This document shows, in pieces, positions 41,406 through 50,517 of a stretch of 64,000 bases of DNA. The notes beneath the pieces are model-generated. The model did no database searches and was not told the DNA's origin. It saw nothing but the letters and a program-made list of their open reading frames with translations. The DNA is from Marivita sp003149565 (GTDB lineage Bacteria > Pseudomonadota > Alphaproteobacteria > Rhodobacterales > Rhodobacteraceae), in assembly GCF_965216415.1 (NCBI RefSeq), contig NZ_CBDCFU010000002.1. One strand, 5' to 3'. Position 1 is the stretch's first letter; each line of letters opens with the position of its first letter. The translations under genes were made by a program, and so were the position numbers.

Positions 41406-43376
41406 TCAGTGGTCCTTGCGTTTCGAATAGGGCGAGTCGCTCAGGTAATCATCCGTCGTGCGCGGGATTCGCGGCTCGCCGAGCGAGAACGGGTTGTTCT
41501 GCGAATGGTACTGCGCCTGGATCCGGCAGTTGTCGCACATCTGGATCATCTTGGCCGCATCGCTGGTGGCGAACATGGAATGTTTGCCCGCCAGCTTTTC
41601 GCTGATCTTTTCGATGGTCGATTTCACCCCGAACAGCGATCCGCATTCGATGCAGGCGAACGGCTCTTCTTCGTTCAGCACCACCTGACTGAAGGCCGCG
41701 TCCGTGAGGTTCATGCGCGGCTCCAGCGTGATTGCAGTCTCCGGGCAGATCGTGGCGCAGATGCCGCATTGCAGGCAGGCGTCTTCCTGGAACAGCAGTT
41801 GTGGCAGGTCCGGGTTGTCGCCCAGCGCGCCGGACGGGCAGAGCGACACGCAGCTCAGGCAGAGCGTGCAGGCGTCTGTGTCCACCAGCACAGCCCCGTA
41901 AGGCGCGTTTTGGGGAAGCGGTAGGATCTCGGCCTCGGGCATCATTGCCTTGGCGGCGACGCGGGCCACCTGACGGCGTGTGCCGATGGGCAGGCTGGGC
42001 GAGGCCACCGGTTTGGGCGCAGCACCGCCATACAGGTGATCGCTTAGCGCATCGGGATCGACCATGTCGATCACCTGCACGCGGCCACCACCGGACAGCG
42101 CATTGGCCAGCATCGCCTCATGTTCGGGCGTGTCCCGCTCGGTGCGCGGGGCGAGCAGCACATCCACCGACGCAAATCCACAGCTGAGCGCGGCCATCAT
42201 CTCGGCATGGCCGAAGGCGGCCAGACTGTCCATGGCAAAGGGGATCACGTCGGCGGGCAGCCCCCGGCCAAAGCGGGCGGCGAGGCCGATCATCTCGGTC
42301 CCGTGGTCGGCATCGTGGACCAGCAGGCGCGGTGCGGTGCCGCCCGCCTTGCGATAGGTCGAAGACAGCGCGTCCAGCCGACGGAACACCGCCGATACCG
42401 GCGGCGCGTCATAGGCGATGGCGCCCGACGGGCAGAGCGCGGCACAGGCCCCGCACCCGGCGCAGATCATCGGGTCGATGGCGACGTGATCGCCTGCCGA
42501 GGTGATCGCCCCGGTCGGGCAGATGTTGAGACATTTGGAACAGCCGGTCTGTTCGGCGCGGCTGTGGGCGCACAAAGCAGGCTCCAAGGCGATGTAGAGC
42601 GGCTTCTCAAACGTGCCGACCATCTGCACCGCTTCGGCCAACAGCGCTTCGACCGCCGCAGGCTGGCGCGGATCGGCGCGCAGATAGCCTTCGCGCTTGT
42701 GCGGTGCGGGCACCATTGCGGGCTCGCCGGTCAGGTCAATTACCACGTCGCATTCCGACACTGCGCCATCTTTGGGATCGCTGAACCCAAAGGCTCCGCG
42801 CCCGCCGGGCAGCAGTTGCGCAAACCCGTCGATCCGCACCTCGAACTGACCCAGCGCGCCGTTCAGGTTGCGTACCCGTCCGCGCACGACGTCAAAGCGC
42901 CGATCTACTGGCACATCCGAAGTATCGGTCTGCAACACCGTGACAGCCAGCGCGTCACATAGTTGCGCCGCCGCCGAGAATACCGCCTCGCCCCCGCCGA
43001 CAATCAGGCAGGTGCCTTCGCTGACGACATCGACCACCTTGGCCGCCGGAAGGCCAAGCGCCGCCTCGGACGCCAATGCCGCCTGTTTCGGCCCCGCCTT
43101 GGCGGACTGGTCGCTCCATCCGGCCCGGTCACGGATATCCACAAAGCCGGGCGCTTCGACACCAAGCTCCTCGGCCAGCATCTCGAAAAATGCGGATTCC
43201 TGCACACAGGCGATCATTACGTCGCCCGCCTCGATCGCCTTGGCGGCCGCTTCGGCCTGCGTGCCGCAGAGGTTGGTATAGAGCTTGGACGGATCAAGCT
43301 GTGTCGCATCGCCAATGGCGGTGGCGTCGACGGTCTGGCTGCCAAGGCAGTCACAAAGAAGCAGTCTGGTTCCCAT
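41406..43376 (-). CDS. Polyferredoxin-type 4Fe-4S protein of the formate dehydrogenase region
   Basis: A 656-residue protein with four [4Fe-4S] ferredoxin motifs in two pairs (CSKCLNICP with CAGCGACAALCP; CTLCLSCVSLCP with CLQCGICATICP) plus isolated cysteine pairs (CIECG, CDNC). The N-terminal 270 residues have a Rossmann-like stretch (LIVGGGEAVFSAAA). It resembles proteins encoded beside DUF3305/DUF3306 and fdhA in Rhodobacteraceae. The role is unproven; electron transfer or cofactor maturation are likely. The ATG at 43376 (MGTRLLLCDCLG) is chosen over an upstream extension. Confidence 0.88.
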   Translation of the reverse strand: MGTRLLLCDCLGSQTVDATAIGDATQLDPSKLYTNLCGTQAEAAAKAIEAGDVMIACVQESAFFEMLAEELGVEAPGFVDIRDRAGWSDQSAKAGPKQAALASEAALGLPAAKVVDVVSEGTCLIVGGGEAVFSAAAQLCDALAVTVLQTDTSDVPVDRRFDVVRGRVRNLNGALGQFEVRIDGFAQLLPGGRGAFGFSDPKDGAVSECDVVIDLTGEPAMVPAPHKREGYLRADPRQPAAVEALLAEAVQMVGTFEKPLYIALEPALCAHSRAEQTGCSKCLNICPTGAITSAGDHVAIDPMICAGCGACAALCPSGAIAYDAPPVSAVFRRLDALSSTYRKAGGTAPRLLVHDADHGTEMIGLAARFGRGLPADVIPFAMDSLAAFGHAEMMAALSCGFASVDVLLAPRTERDTPEHEAMLANALSGGGRVQVIDMVDPDALSDHLYGGAAPKPVASPSLPIGTRRQVARVAAKAMMPEAEILPLPQNAPYGAVLVDTDACTLCLSCVSLCPSGALGDNPDLPQLLFQEDACLQCGICATICPETAITLEPRMNLTDAAFSQVVLNEEEPFACIECGSLFGVKSTIEKISEKLAGKHSMFATSDAAKMIQMCDNCRIQAQYHSQNNPFSLGEPRIPRTTDDYLSDSPYSKRKDH

Positions 43377-43458
43377 GTTGGCCCTTTCGCGGCGGTTGCC
43401 CGCGTGGTCTCTTGTTGTTGGTTGATGTTTGGACATACCCAAGGGCTATGCTACGCAG

Positions 43459-44067
43459 ATGTCAACCGCGCCCGTAAGGCCGGATTGGGAGGACTTGAGT
43501 TTGACACCGACAGACAGCCGTTCCATCGAGCTGCCCGTTGGCGTTGTTGTGCAACGTCGACCGGGCGTCACCCGCTGGCAGAAATGGGCCTATATGCCCA
43601 CCGCACTAATGCCCGGCGCCGGGCCTGCCCATTGGAAACTCTTGCGCGAAGATGGGGACACCGCCGAGTTTCATATTGGCACGGCCACCCTCACACTGTG
43701 GCGCACCGATGCCGAGGCCTATCGCATCGGCCTCGCGGAAGCGGTGGTCTGCGCCTATGTCGTGCTGCAACCCGGCGAAGACGAGTGGCCCTATAAGCTC
43801 AAGTTGATCACCGCAAATCCGCATGAGGCGATGCAATATGCCGATGGCGGTGAGGATGTGGTGGAGAAAGTGCCGATGCCCCCGGCGCTGGTGGCCTGGG
43901 TGCAGGACTGGACCGACCAGCACTTTGTCGAAGAGCCGTTCGTCAAGCGCAAACGCAAGCGGTATCACGAAGACAAGGTCGAGGATGGGATCGGCGATCC
44001 ACGTATCGCGCAGGTGAGCGATGTATATCGGACCCCGGCCAGCGTCCGAAAGGCGCGCAAGCAATGA
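43459..44067 (+). CDS. DUF3305 family protein
   Basis: A 202-residue protein matching DUF3305, with the SIELPVGVVVQRRPGVTRWQKWAY region near the N-terminus. It is cytosolic. The family is found in formate dehydrogenase operons and is thought to help maturation, without direct evidence. The ATG at 43459 replaces an upstream TTG. It overlaps the DUF3306 gene by four bases. Divergent from the polyferredoxin. Confidence 0.88.
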   Translation: MSTAPVRPDWEDLSLTPTDSRSIELPVGVVVQRRPGVTRWQKWAYMPTALMPGAGPAHWKLLREDGDTAEFHIGTATLTLWRTDAEAYRIGLAEAVVCAYVVLQPGEDEWPYKLKLITANPHEAMQYADGGEDVVEKVPMPPALVAWVQDWTDQHFVEEPFVKRKRKRYHEDKVEDGIGDPRIAQVSDVYRTPASVRKARKQ

Positions 44068-44747
44068 GCCGGGGATCGGATTTCTGGTCGCGCCGCAAGG
44101 CACGGGTCGAGGCGGAAGAAGTCGAAGAGGCGCGCAAGGCCGAAGCGGCCGAAATCGAGGCCAAACAGAAACAGCTTGAGGAAAAGAGCGACGCCGACAT
44201 CCTTGAGGAGTTGGGCCTGCCCGACCCGGACAGCCTGGAGCCAGGTCAGGATATTGCGGGATTCATGAACAAGGCGGTGCCGGAGCGCCTGCGCCGTCGC
44301 GCGATGCGGCAGTTATGGCGGCTCAATCCGGTGCTCGCAAATCTCGACGGTCTGAACGATTACGACGACGATTTCACCAATGCGGTGACCGACGCGCCGG
44401 GCGTCAAGACGGCCTATCAGGTGGGCAAGGGCCTACTGCGCCACGTCCAGGCTCTTGAGGCGCAAGAGCGCACCAAGGGAATGGCCGACGCAGGCGAAGG
44501 CCTTGATACCCCACAGAATCTGTCGGATATCACCTTGACCGATGCAGATGCGGAAAACCCGTCTGATCCGGTGCCCTTTCCGGAAAATATGCAAGAAAAT
44601 GCAAATGCTGCGGGTGCATCTGCGACCAAGGTCGTAGGCCCGGAAGCTGCGGATGATTATGCCAACGGCACTCCATTGGATACAGTGACGGAGGAACCTG
44701 TGCGTCCTCGCCGGATGCGCTTCAGAATTGAAAGTGAGACGGGATGA
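44064..44747 (+). CDS. DUF3306 family protein
   Basis: A 227-residue acidic protein beginning SRGSDFWSRRKARVEAEE, with a charged coiled-coil N-terminus, the conserved VPERLRRRAMRQLWRLNPVLANLDGLNDYDDDF core and a long disordered tail. The family occurs with DUF3305 and fdhA; molecular function is unknown. Overlaps both neighbours by four bases, indicating a tightly coupled operon. Confidence 0.88.
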   Translation: MSRGSDFWSRRKARVEAEEVEEARKAEAAEIEAKQKQLEEKSDADILEELGLPDPDSLEPGQDIAGFMNKAVPERLRRRAMRQLWRLNPVLANLDGLNDYDDDFTNAVTDAPGVKTAYQVGKGLLRHVQALEAQERTKGMADAGEGLDTPQNLSDITLTDADAENPSDPVPFPENMQENANAAGASATKVVGPEAADDYANGTPLDTVTEEPVRPRRMRFRIESETG

Positions 44748-45358
44748 CAATGAGCGCGGCTCAGACCTCGCCATCGGTATCAGAAGAAGATCGCCTTCGC
44801 GCGGATCTCTACAACTATTTAGGCTTGATCCTGTCAGCACCGCCTGACGAGCTTTTACTGGCCCAGACTGCGGGTCTGTCTGGTGATGATACCGAGCTTG
44901 GACAGGCCATTTCCCGCCTTGCGGAGTGCGCAAAGAGCACAACACCCAAGCAGGCAGAACGTGAATTCAACGCGCTCTTTATTGGTTTGGCGCGTGGCGA
45001 GCTGTTGCCTTATGCCAGCTTTTATCTGACCGGCTTTCTGAACGAGAAGCCGCTCGCGGTGCTGCGCAGCGATCTGTCTGCCCGCCGCATCGAGCGCGCG
45101 CCGAATGTGTACGAGCCGGAAGACAATATCGCGACGTTGATGGAAGTTATGGGCGGTCTGATTGTCGGGCGCTTCTCCACGCCAGCGACGCTGGATGATC
45201 AGAAGCTGTTCTTCAATCGCCACATCGCCCCATGGGCAAGTCATTTCTATTCCGACCTCGAAACCGCAAAATCGGCCATGCTCTACAGCGCCGTCGGATC
45301 GGTCGGAAAAGCGTTTATGCAGATTGAACGCGAAGCGTTCAGACTGACCTCGGCCTGA
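44744..45358 (+). CDS. TorD/DmsD-family chaperone
   Basis: A 204-residue all-helical chaperone of the redox-enzyme maturation type. It should bind the Tat signal of FdhA, delay export until the molybdenum cofactor is inserted, and aid folding. The EREFNALFIGLARGELLPYASFYLTGFLNEKPLA stretch is the family hallmark. Two possible starts, MTMSAAQ and MSAAQ, lie six bases apart. Fourth-last gene before fdhB in the run of fdh genes. Confidence 0.9.
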   Translation: MTMSAAQTSPSVSEEDRLRADLYNYLGLILSAPPDELLLAQTAGLSGDDTELGQAISRLAECAKSTTPKQAEREFNALFIGLARGELLPYASFYLTGFLNEKPLAVLRSDLSARRIERAPNVYEPEDNIATLMEVMGGLIVGRFSTPATLDDQKLFFNRHIAPWASHFYSDLETAKSAMLYSAVGSVGKAFMQIEREAFRLTSA

Positions 45359-45437
45359 GCCGGGACTCAACGGACGGGCAACCGTCACTCCGCAGCCGCT
45401 CTGGCTGCAACCTAAAGGAAGAAGGGAGGAACCTTCC

Positions 45438-45629
45438 ATGACTGAGAAAACCGAAGCGGCCGCCAGCCGTCGTGATTTTCTGAAACTGGCAGGCACCGCA
45501 GCACCGGCAGCCGTCGCGGCCGTGGCGGTATCCGGCACCGAAGCCGAGGCGGCAGACGCCCCCAAAGCGGACGGGCGGATGCAAGACACGCCGCACACCC
45601 GTGCCTATCTCGCCAGTACGCGTTTCTAG
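45438..45629 (+). CDS. Small Tat-signal protein of formate dehydrogenase region
   Basis: A 63-residue protein made of a Tat signal (SRRDFLKLAGTAAPAAVAAVA) and about 25 further residues. It matches the formate-dehydrogenase-region Tat-target family found just before fdhA. The Tat motif predicts export with, or regulation of, FdhA; the role is unproven. Preceded by a strong GGGAGGA site. Confidence 0.9.
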   Translation: MTEKTEAAASRRDFLKLAGTAAPAAVAAVAVSGTEAEAADAPKADGRMQDTPHTRAYLASTRF

Positions 45630-45729
45630 TACTGATTTCTCACCTGTTCGACCGGACCAGACCGGCTCTGGCCCAAGAACGACCCCCAGCCGACAGCGCA
45701 TCGCGCTCAGGTAGCGAAAGAGGGATACC

Positions 45730-48696
45730 ATGCTAAGAAAGAAAACCGGAGGGCTGACACGGCGCGCTGCGCGCACCGGCCTGATTTCGGACATCTCGAA
45801 CAAATCCGTCGACAGACGCTCGTTCCTGCGGGGCTCCGGCCTTGCCATCGGTGGTCTTGCCGCCATCAGCGCCACAGGTGGTGCTGTCACGCAGGCCAGC
45901 GCACAATCCGCCGTGAACGGCGCGGTAGAAACCGTCAAATCCGTCTGCACCCACTGTTCGGTCGGCTGTACCGTCGTCGCCGAAGTCAGCAATGGCGTCT
46001 GGATCGGGCAGGAGCCCGGCTGGGACAGCCCGTTCAACCTTGGGGCCCACTGCGCGAAAGGTGCCGCCGTTCGCGAGCACGCCCATGGTGAACGCCGCCT
46101 CAAGTACCCGATGAAGAAAGAGGGTGGCGAGTGGAAGCGCATAAGCTGGGAACAGGCGATCAACGAGATCGGTGACAAAATGCTTCAGGTCCGCGAAGAA
46201 AGCGGCCCGGATTCGGTCTACTGGCTGGGTTCCGCCAAGCACAACAACGAACAAGCCTACCTGATGCGCAAGTTCGCGGCCTATTGGGGCACGAACAACA
46301 TCGACCATCAGGCGCGGATCTGTCATTCGACAACAGTGGCCGGCGTGGCGAACACATGGGGCTACGGCGCCATGACCAACAGCTACAATGACATCCACAA
46401 GTCGCGCGCGATCTTCCTGATCGGCGGCAACCCTGCCGAAGCGCACCCGGTGTCGCTGCTCCACATCCTCAAGGCGAAAGAGCAGAACAACGCGCCGCTC
46501 ATCGTCTGCGACCCGCGCTTTACCCGCACCGCAGCCCATGCCGACGAATATGTCCGCTTCCGTCCCGGCAGCGACGTGGCGCTGGTCTGGGGCATTCTCT
46601 GGCACATCTTCGAGAATGGCTGGGAAGACAAAGAGTTCATCCGCACCCGCGTGTGGGGCATGGACCAGATCAAGGAAGAGGTTGCCAAGTGGACCCCCGA
46701 CGAGGTCGAGCGCGTCACCGGCACCCCCGGTTCGCAGCTTGAGCGCGTCGCACGCACGCTGGCCAACAACCGTCCTGGCACCGTGATCTGGTGCATGGGT
46801 GGCACCCAGCACACCAACGGCAACAACAACACCCGCGCCTACTGCATCCTGCAGCTTGCGCTGGGCAACATGGGCACCTCGGGTGGCGGCACCAACATCT
46901 TCCGCGGCCACGACAACGTGCAGGGTGCAACCGACCTTGGCGTTCTCGCAGACACCCTGCCCGGCTACTACGGCCTGTCCGCAGGATCGTGGGCGCACTG
47001 GGCGCGCGTCTGGGAAGAGGATCTGGATTGGCTGAAGGGTCAGTTCTCGCAGGAAAAAGTCGGCGATACGCCGATGATGAACCTCACCGGCATCCCGGTC
47101 TCGCGCTGGATCGACGGTGTTCTGGAAGACAAGGAAAACCTTGATCAGCCGGACAACACCCGCGTGATGGTTCTGTGGGGCCACGCGCCCAACTCGCAGA
47201 CCCGCCTGCCGGAAATGAAGACGGCGATGGAAAAGCTCGACACGCTGGTCGTGATCGATCCGTTCCCGACCGTGTCCGCAGTGCTGCATGACCGCACCGA
47301 TGGTGTCTACCTGCTGCCGGCGACCACGCAGTTCGAGACCTATGGCTCGGTCACCGCGTCGAACCGGTCGATCCAGTGGCGTGAAAAGGTCATGGACCCG
47401 CTCTTCGAGTCGAAAACCGACCATGAAATCATGGGCCTCTTTGCGCAAAAGTTCGGCTTCCACGACCGCATCTTCCGCAACATCGCAATCGAAGACGATG
47501 GCGTGACGCCGAATATCGAAGACATCACCCGCGAGTTCAACCGCGGCATGTGGACGATCGGCTATACCGGCCAGTCGCCCGAGCGTCTGCGCCTGCACAT
47601 GGCGAACCAGCACACCTTCGACCGCACGACGCTGCAAGCCATTGGCGGCCCGGCAGATGGCGATTACTACGGTATGCCGTGGCCGGCATGGGGCACCCCG
47701 GAAATGGGGCACCCCGGAACGCCGAACCTCTACGACATGTCGTTGCCGGTCTCCAAAGGTGGTCTGACCTTCCGTGCCCGTTTCGGCGTGGAGCGTGATG
47801 GCGACAACCTTCTGGCCGAGGGCGTGGCCTCTGCAAATTCGGAAATCCAGGACGGATACCCGGAATTCACCATGCAGATGCTCATGGACCTTGGGTGGGA
47901 CAGCGACCTGACAGATGAGGAACGTGCGACCATCGAGAAGGTCGCGGGCTACATTCGTCCGGGTAACGCCGAGACAGGCGAGCAATCCCAGACGGGTGAG
48001 ATCCCTTCGGATTACGCGGCCAAAGTCGGCGGCGTGAACTGGAAAACCGACCTCTCGGGCGGCATCCAGCGGGTGGCGATCAAGCACGAATGTGCGCCCT
48101 TCGGCAATGCCAAGGCCCGTGCAGTGGTGTGGACCTTCCCGGACCCGGTGCCGCTGCACCGCGAACCGCTCTACACCAACCGTTACGATCTCGTGGCCGA
48201 CTACCCGACCTACGAGGACAAGAAGTTCTGGCGTGTGCCGACGATGTACAAGTCGATCCAGGCCAACGACTTCTCGAAAGACTACCCGATCATCCTCACC
48301 TCCGGCCGTCTGGTCGAATACGAGGGCGGCGGCGACGAGACACGGTCGAACCCGTGGCTGGCCGAACTGCAGCAGGACATGTTCATCGAGATCAACCCGC
48401 GCGATGCCAACGACCTTGGTGTGCGCGACGGGGCACAGGTCTGGGTGGAAGGTCCGGAAGGCGGCAAGGTCAAAGTCATGGCCATGCTGACCGAACGGGT
48501 CGCTCCGGGTGTGGCGTTCATGCCGTTCCACTTCGGTGGGCATTTCCAAGGCGAGGACCAGCGGTCCAAGTATCCGGAAGGGGCTGATCCCTATGTCCTG
48601 GGTGAATCGACCAACACCGCGCAGACCTACGGGTATGACTCGGTGACCCAGATGCAGGAAACCAAAGCAACGCTTTGCAAGATCATGGCAGCGTAA
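45730..48696 (+). CDS. fdhA: Formate dehydrogenase catalytic subunit, Tat-exported
   Basis: The 988-residue molybdopterin oxidoreductase oxidises formate to CO2 in the periplasm. A long Tat signal with DRRSFLRG (residues 28-35) is followed by a [4Fe-4S] site at C73, C76, C80 and C108. The active-site ICHSTTVAG has Cys198-His199, so cysteine rather than selenocysteine binds the metal. The C-terminal MPT-dinucleotide domain (PIILTSGRLVEYEGGGDET, PRDANDLGVRDG) is complete. Fifteen bases separate it from fdhB. Confidence 0.96.
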   Translation: MLRKKTGGLTRRAARTGLISDISNKSVDRRSFLRGSGLAIGGLAAISATGGAVTQASAQSAVNGAVETVKSVCTHCSVGCTVVAEVSNGVWIGQEPGWDSPFNLGAHCAKGAAVREHAHGERRLKYPMKKEGGEWKRISWEQAINEIGDKMLQVREESGPDSVYWLGSAKHNNEQAYLMRKFAAYWGTNNIDHQARICHSTTVAGVANTWGYGAMTNSYNDIHKSRAIFLIGGNPAEAHPVSLLHILKAKEQNNAPLIVCDPRFTRTAAHADEYVRFRPGSDVALVWGILWHIFENGWEDKEFIRTRVWGMDQIKEEVAKWTPDEVERVTGTPGSQLERVARTLANNRPGTVIWCMGGTQHTNGNNNTRAYCILQLALGNMGTSGGGTNIFRGHDNVQGATDLGVLADTLPGYYGLSAGSWAHWARVWEEDLDWLKGQFSQEKVGDTPMMNLTGIPVSRWIDGVLEDKENLDQPDNTRVMVLWGHAPNSQTRLPEMKTAMEKLDTLVVIDPFPTVSAVLHDRTDGVYLLPATTQFETYGSVTASNRSIQWREKVMDPLFESKTDHEIMGLFAQKFGFHDRIFRNIAIEDDGVTPNIEDITREFNRGMWTIGYTGQSPERLRLHMANQHTFDRTTLQAIGGPADGDYYGMPWPAWGTPEMGHPGTPNLYDMSLPVSKGGLTFRARFGVERDGDNLLAEGVASANSEIQDGYPEFTMQMLMDLGWDSDLTDEERATIEKVAGYIRPGNAETGEQSQTGEIPSDYAAKVGGVNWKTDLSGGIQRVAIKHECAPFGNAKARAVVWTFPDPVPLHREPLYTNRYDLVADYPTYEDKKFWRVPTMYKSIQANDFSKDYPIILTSGRLVEYEGGGDETRSNPWLAELQQDMFIEINPRDANDLGVRDGAQVWVEGPEGGKVKVMAMLTERVAPGVAFMPFHFGGHFQGEDQRSKYPEGADPYVLGESTNTAQTYGYDSVTQMQETKATLCKIMAA

Positions 48697-48711
48697 GGAG
48701 GAGAAAAAGAC

Positions 48712-49305
48712 ATGGCACGCGCTAAATTTCTAGTCGACGCCGAACGCTGCATCGAATGCAACGCCTGCGTCACGGCCTGTAAGAACGAGCACGAGGTTCC
48801 GTGGGGAATCAACCGCCGCAAGGTGGTCACGATCAACGACGGCAAACCCGGCGAACGCTCGATCTCGGTGGCCTGCATGCACTGCTCGGACGCGCCCTGT
48901 ATGGCCGTCTGCCCGGTGGATTGCTTCTACCAGAACGAAGAGGGTGTGGTCCTGCACTCCAAGGACCTCTGCATCGGCTGCGGCTACTGCTTCTACGCCT
49001 GCCCCTTCGGCGCACCGCAGTACCCGCAAGCGGGCAACTTCGGGTCGCGCGGCAAGATGGACAAGTGCACCTTCTGCGCCGGCGGCCCGGAAGAGAACCA
49101 CTCCACTGCCGAGTTCGCCAAATACGGCCGCAACCGCATCGACGAAGGCAAGTTGCCGATCTGTGCGGAAATGTGCGCCACCAAGGCTCTGCTGGCCGGT
49201 GACGGCGACATCGTCGCGTCGATCTACCGCGAGCGCGTCGTGGCACGCGGCTTCGGCTCGGGCGCATGGGGCTGGGGCACAGCCTACGACCAGAAAGACG
49301 GCTGA
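48712..49305 (+). CDS. fdhB: Formate dehydrogenase iron-sulfur subunit (FDH3 beta type)
   Basis: A 197-residue electron-transfer subunit with four cysteine clusters: CIECNACVTAC, CMHCSDAPCMAVCP, CIGCGYCFYACP and a final set in DKCTFC...CAEMCATKAL, enough for four [4Fe-4S] centres. It passes electrons from FdhA toward the cytochrome b subunit. No signal peptide, as usual for a partner carried out with the Tat-exported subunit. A strong terminator follows, so fdhC is transcribed separately. Confidence 0.95.
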   Translation: MARAKFLVDAERCIECNACVTACKNEHEVPWGINRRKVVTINDGKPGERSISVACMHCSDAPCMAVCPVDCFYQNEEGVVLHSKDLCIGCGYCFYACPFGAPQYPQAGNFGSRGKMDKCTFCAGGPEENHSTAEFAKYGRNRIDEGKLPICAEMCATKALLAGDGDIVASIYRERVVARGFGSGAWGWGTAYDQKDG

Positions 49306-49333
49306 TCCGCTCAGGCTCAGTTGAAGCAACCAG

Positions 49334-49363
49334 AAAAGCCCCGGAGTATGCTCCGGGGCTTTT
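49334..49363 (+). terminator. Intrinsic terminator after fdhB
   Basis: AAAAGCCCCGGAG and CTCCGGGGCTTTT pair perfectly over 13 bp with a 4-base loop; the 3' arm ends in a T run. This is the clearest terminator in the window. Confidence 0.93.
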
Positions 49364-49752
49364 TCATTTGTGACACGCCGGCGTGTTATCCTTGGGCGTG
49401 ACCCAAAGAACCCGCCAGACACGCGTCAGTGTCATCCTCGGGCCCGACCCGAGGATCTTTTCTATCTGCGGTCCTCGGGTCTTCGCCCGGGGGTGATAGT
49501 CTTTGTAAGAGAAGAAGCGGCGCCGCCCCTATGGGCCTGACGGTTCTCTCATCTTCCGGGGTCTCCCCGGGACCTGTGCCCCTGTCAGGGCCTAGTGAAA
49601 CCGGTTTCTCATGGTCGCCCCCGTCACAGGGCTCAAGAGAGTGTCAGTTCAAGGTTCGCGGCATGGGAGTGACCCTTCCCGCTCGATGCGCATCGTGGGC
49701 AGGGGTATGCGGTGACAGGCGTTAAGGATTTGGAAAGCCTGCGTGCGGTGCG
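49364..49752. other. Non-coding, hairpin-rich gap after the fdhB terminator
   Basis: About 390 bp without a gene I can support; an open frame at 49429-49725 starts inside a repeat and lacks a ribosome site. The stretch contains the REP-like pair (49429-49499), several short inverted repeats (for example GAAACCGGTTTC) and no tRNA. It could encode a small RNA or simply be repeat-derived. Confidence 0.5.
49429..49499. repeat. REP-like pair of inverted hairpins
   Basis: ATCCTCGGG-CCCGA-CCCGAGGAT (49434-49456) is a perfect hairpin. About 15 bp later a second, reversed copy reads GGTCCTCGGGTCTTCGCCCG (from 49470). The unit is strongly similar to the dispersed CATCCTCGGG...CCCGAGGATC repeats known from many alphaproteobacteria, in a BIME-like head-to-head arrangement. 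Confidence 0.75.
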
Positions 49753-49836
49753 AAGACTTTTCGAAAAGTCTTGCCAGAGCCTTGCAAGGCTCTGATCCGC
49801 ATTTTTGAAAATGCGGACAAGCCCGGTCGACCGGGC
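49753..49836. repeat. Array of four palindromes, 2-4 bp spacers
   Basis: AAGACTTTTCGAAAAGTCTT (49753-49772), CAGAGCCTTGCAAGGCTCTG (49775-49794), CCGCATTTTTGAAAATGCGG (49797-49816; one centre mismatch) and GCCCGGTCGACCGGGC (49821-49836). Three are 20 bp and one is 16 bp. The array ends three bases before the stop codon of the opposing nuclease-like gene. Confidence 0.95.
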
Positions 49837-49839
49837 GCA

Positions 49840-50517
49840 TCAGAGATCGAGGTCCATCCAAACCGGCAAATGATCCGAGGCCCGGCGCGCCTCCCCTTCC
49901 GTCAGGACACCGCTAGCAGCGATTTTAAGACCACGTCCCACGGCAAAGCGATCCAGCGGTGCAACCGGACGGGAGGCATGAAAGCTGCGACCAGGACTGA
50001 TCACGTCAAAGACGTGGTCAAGAATGTCAAACCCGATGCGCGGCGACCATTCATTGAAATCCCCCGCGATCACTGCGCGATCGGTTCGGGACTCCAGCTC
50101 TTCAAGCAAATGCGCCAGCTGCAATTGTCTGCACCCCCGCCGCAATCCAAGATGCGTACCGACAAGCGTGAGCCGTCCCTCGGGCCCTTCAAGATCTGCG
50201 ATCAAGGCACCGCGCGGTTCGATTCCCGGAAGGCTGAGCCGTTCGGTCTCGCCCACACGCCAGCCATCACGGACCAGAAGCGCATTCCCATGCCATCCGG
50301 AGCTTGGTCCATCAATCACGTTGAGCACCCGAAGACCCGTGTGATCATAGAGTTGCATTTCTGGCAAGACCGCAGGCCGCGCACCCAGTCTTTTGTCGGC
50401 TTCCTGCAAGGCCACGACATCCGCATCCAAGGCGTCCAGAACCCGGATGATCCGCAGCGGATCCCGCCGCCAGTCAAGCCCTACCGCCTTTCGGATGTTG
50501 TAGCTGGCAATCCGCAT
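49840..50517 (-). CDS. Endonuclease/exonuclease/phosphatase-family protein
   Basis: A 225-residue Mg2+-dependent hydrolase of the EEP superfamily. Catalytic motifs are present: ASYNIRKAVG, VALQEADKR, LVGTHLGLRRG, IAGDFNEWSP and the final SDHLPVWMDL His-Asp pair. The substrate could be DNA, nucleotide or phospholipid. The ATG at 50517 overlaps the stop of the upstream cardiolipin-synthase-like gene (TGATG), suggesting a joint lipid role. Confidence 0.88.
   Translation of the reverse strand: MRIASYNIRKAVGLDWRRDPLRIIRVLDALDADVVALQEADKRLGARPAVLPEMQLYDHTGLRVLNVIDGPSSGWHGNALLVRDGWRVGETERLSLPGIEPRGALIADLEGPEGRLTLVGTHLGLRRGCRQLQLAHLLEELESRTDRAVIAGDFNEWSPRIGFDILDHVFDVISPGRSFHASRPVAPLDRFAVGRGLKIAASGVLTEGEARRASDHLPVWMDLDL

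Noticed and set aside
46318..46332. Possible selenocysteine site in fdhA
   Set aside because: The active-site codon encodes Cys (ICHSTT) and there is no in-frame TGA.
45733..48549. A 938-codon open frame on the strand opposite fdhA
   Set aside because: fdhA has clear motifs and a Tat signal; the opposite frame is low-complexity Arg/His/Val sequence produced by GC-rich third codon positions.
49429..49725. A 98-codon open frame in the fdhB-nuclease gap
   Set aside because: It begins inside a REP-like repeat, has no ribosome site and no family resemblance.
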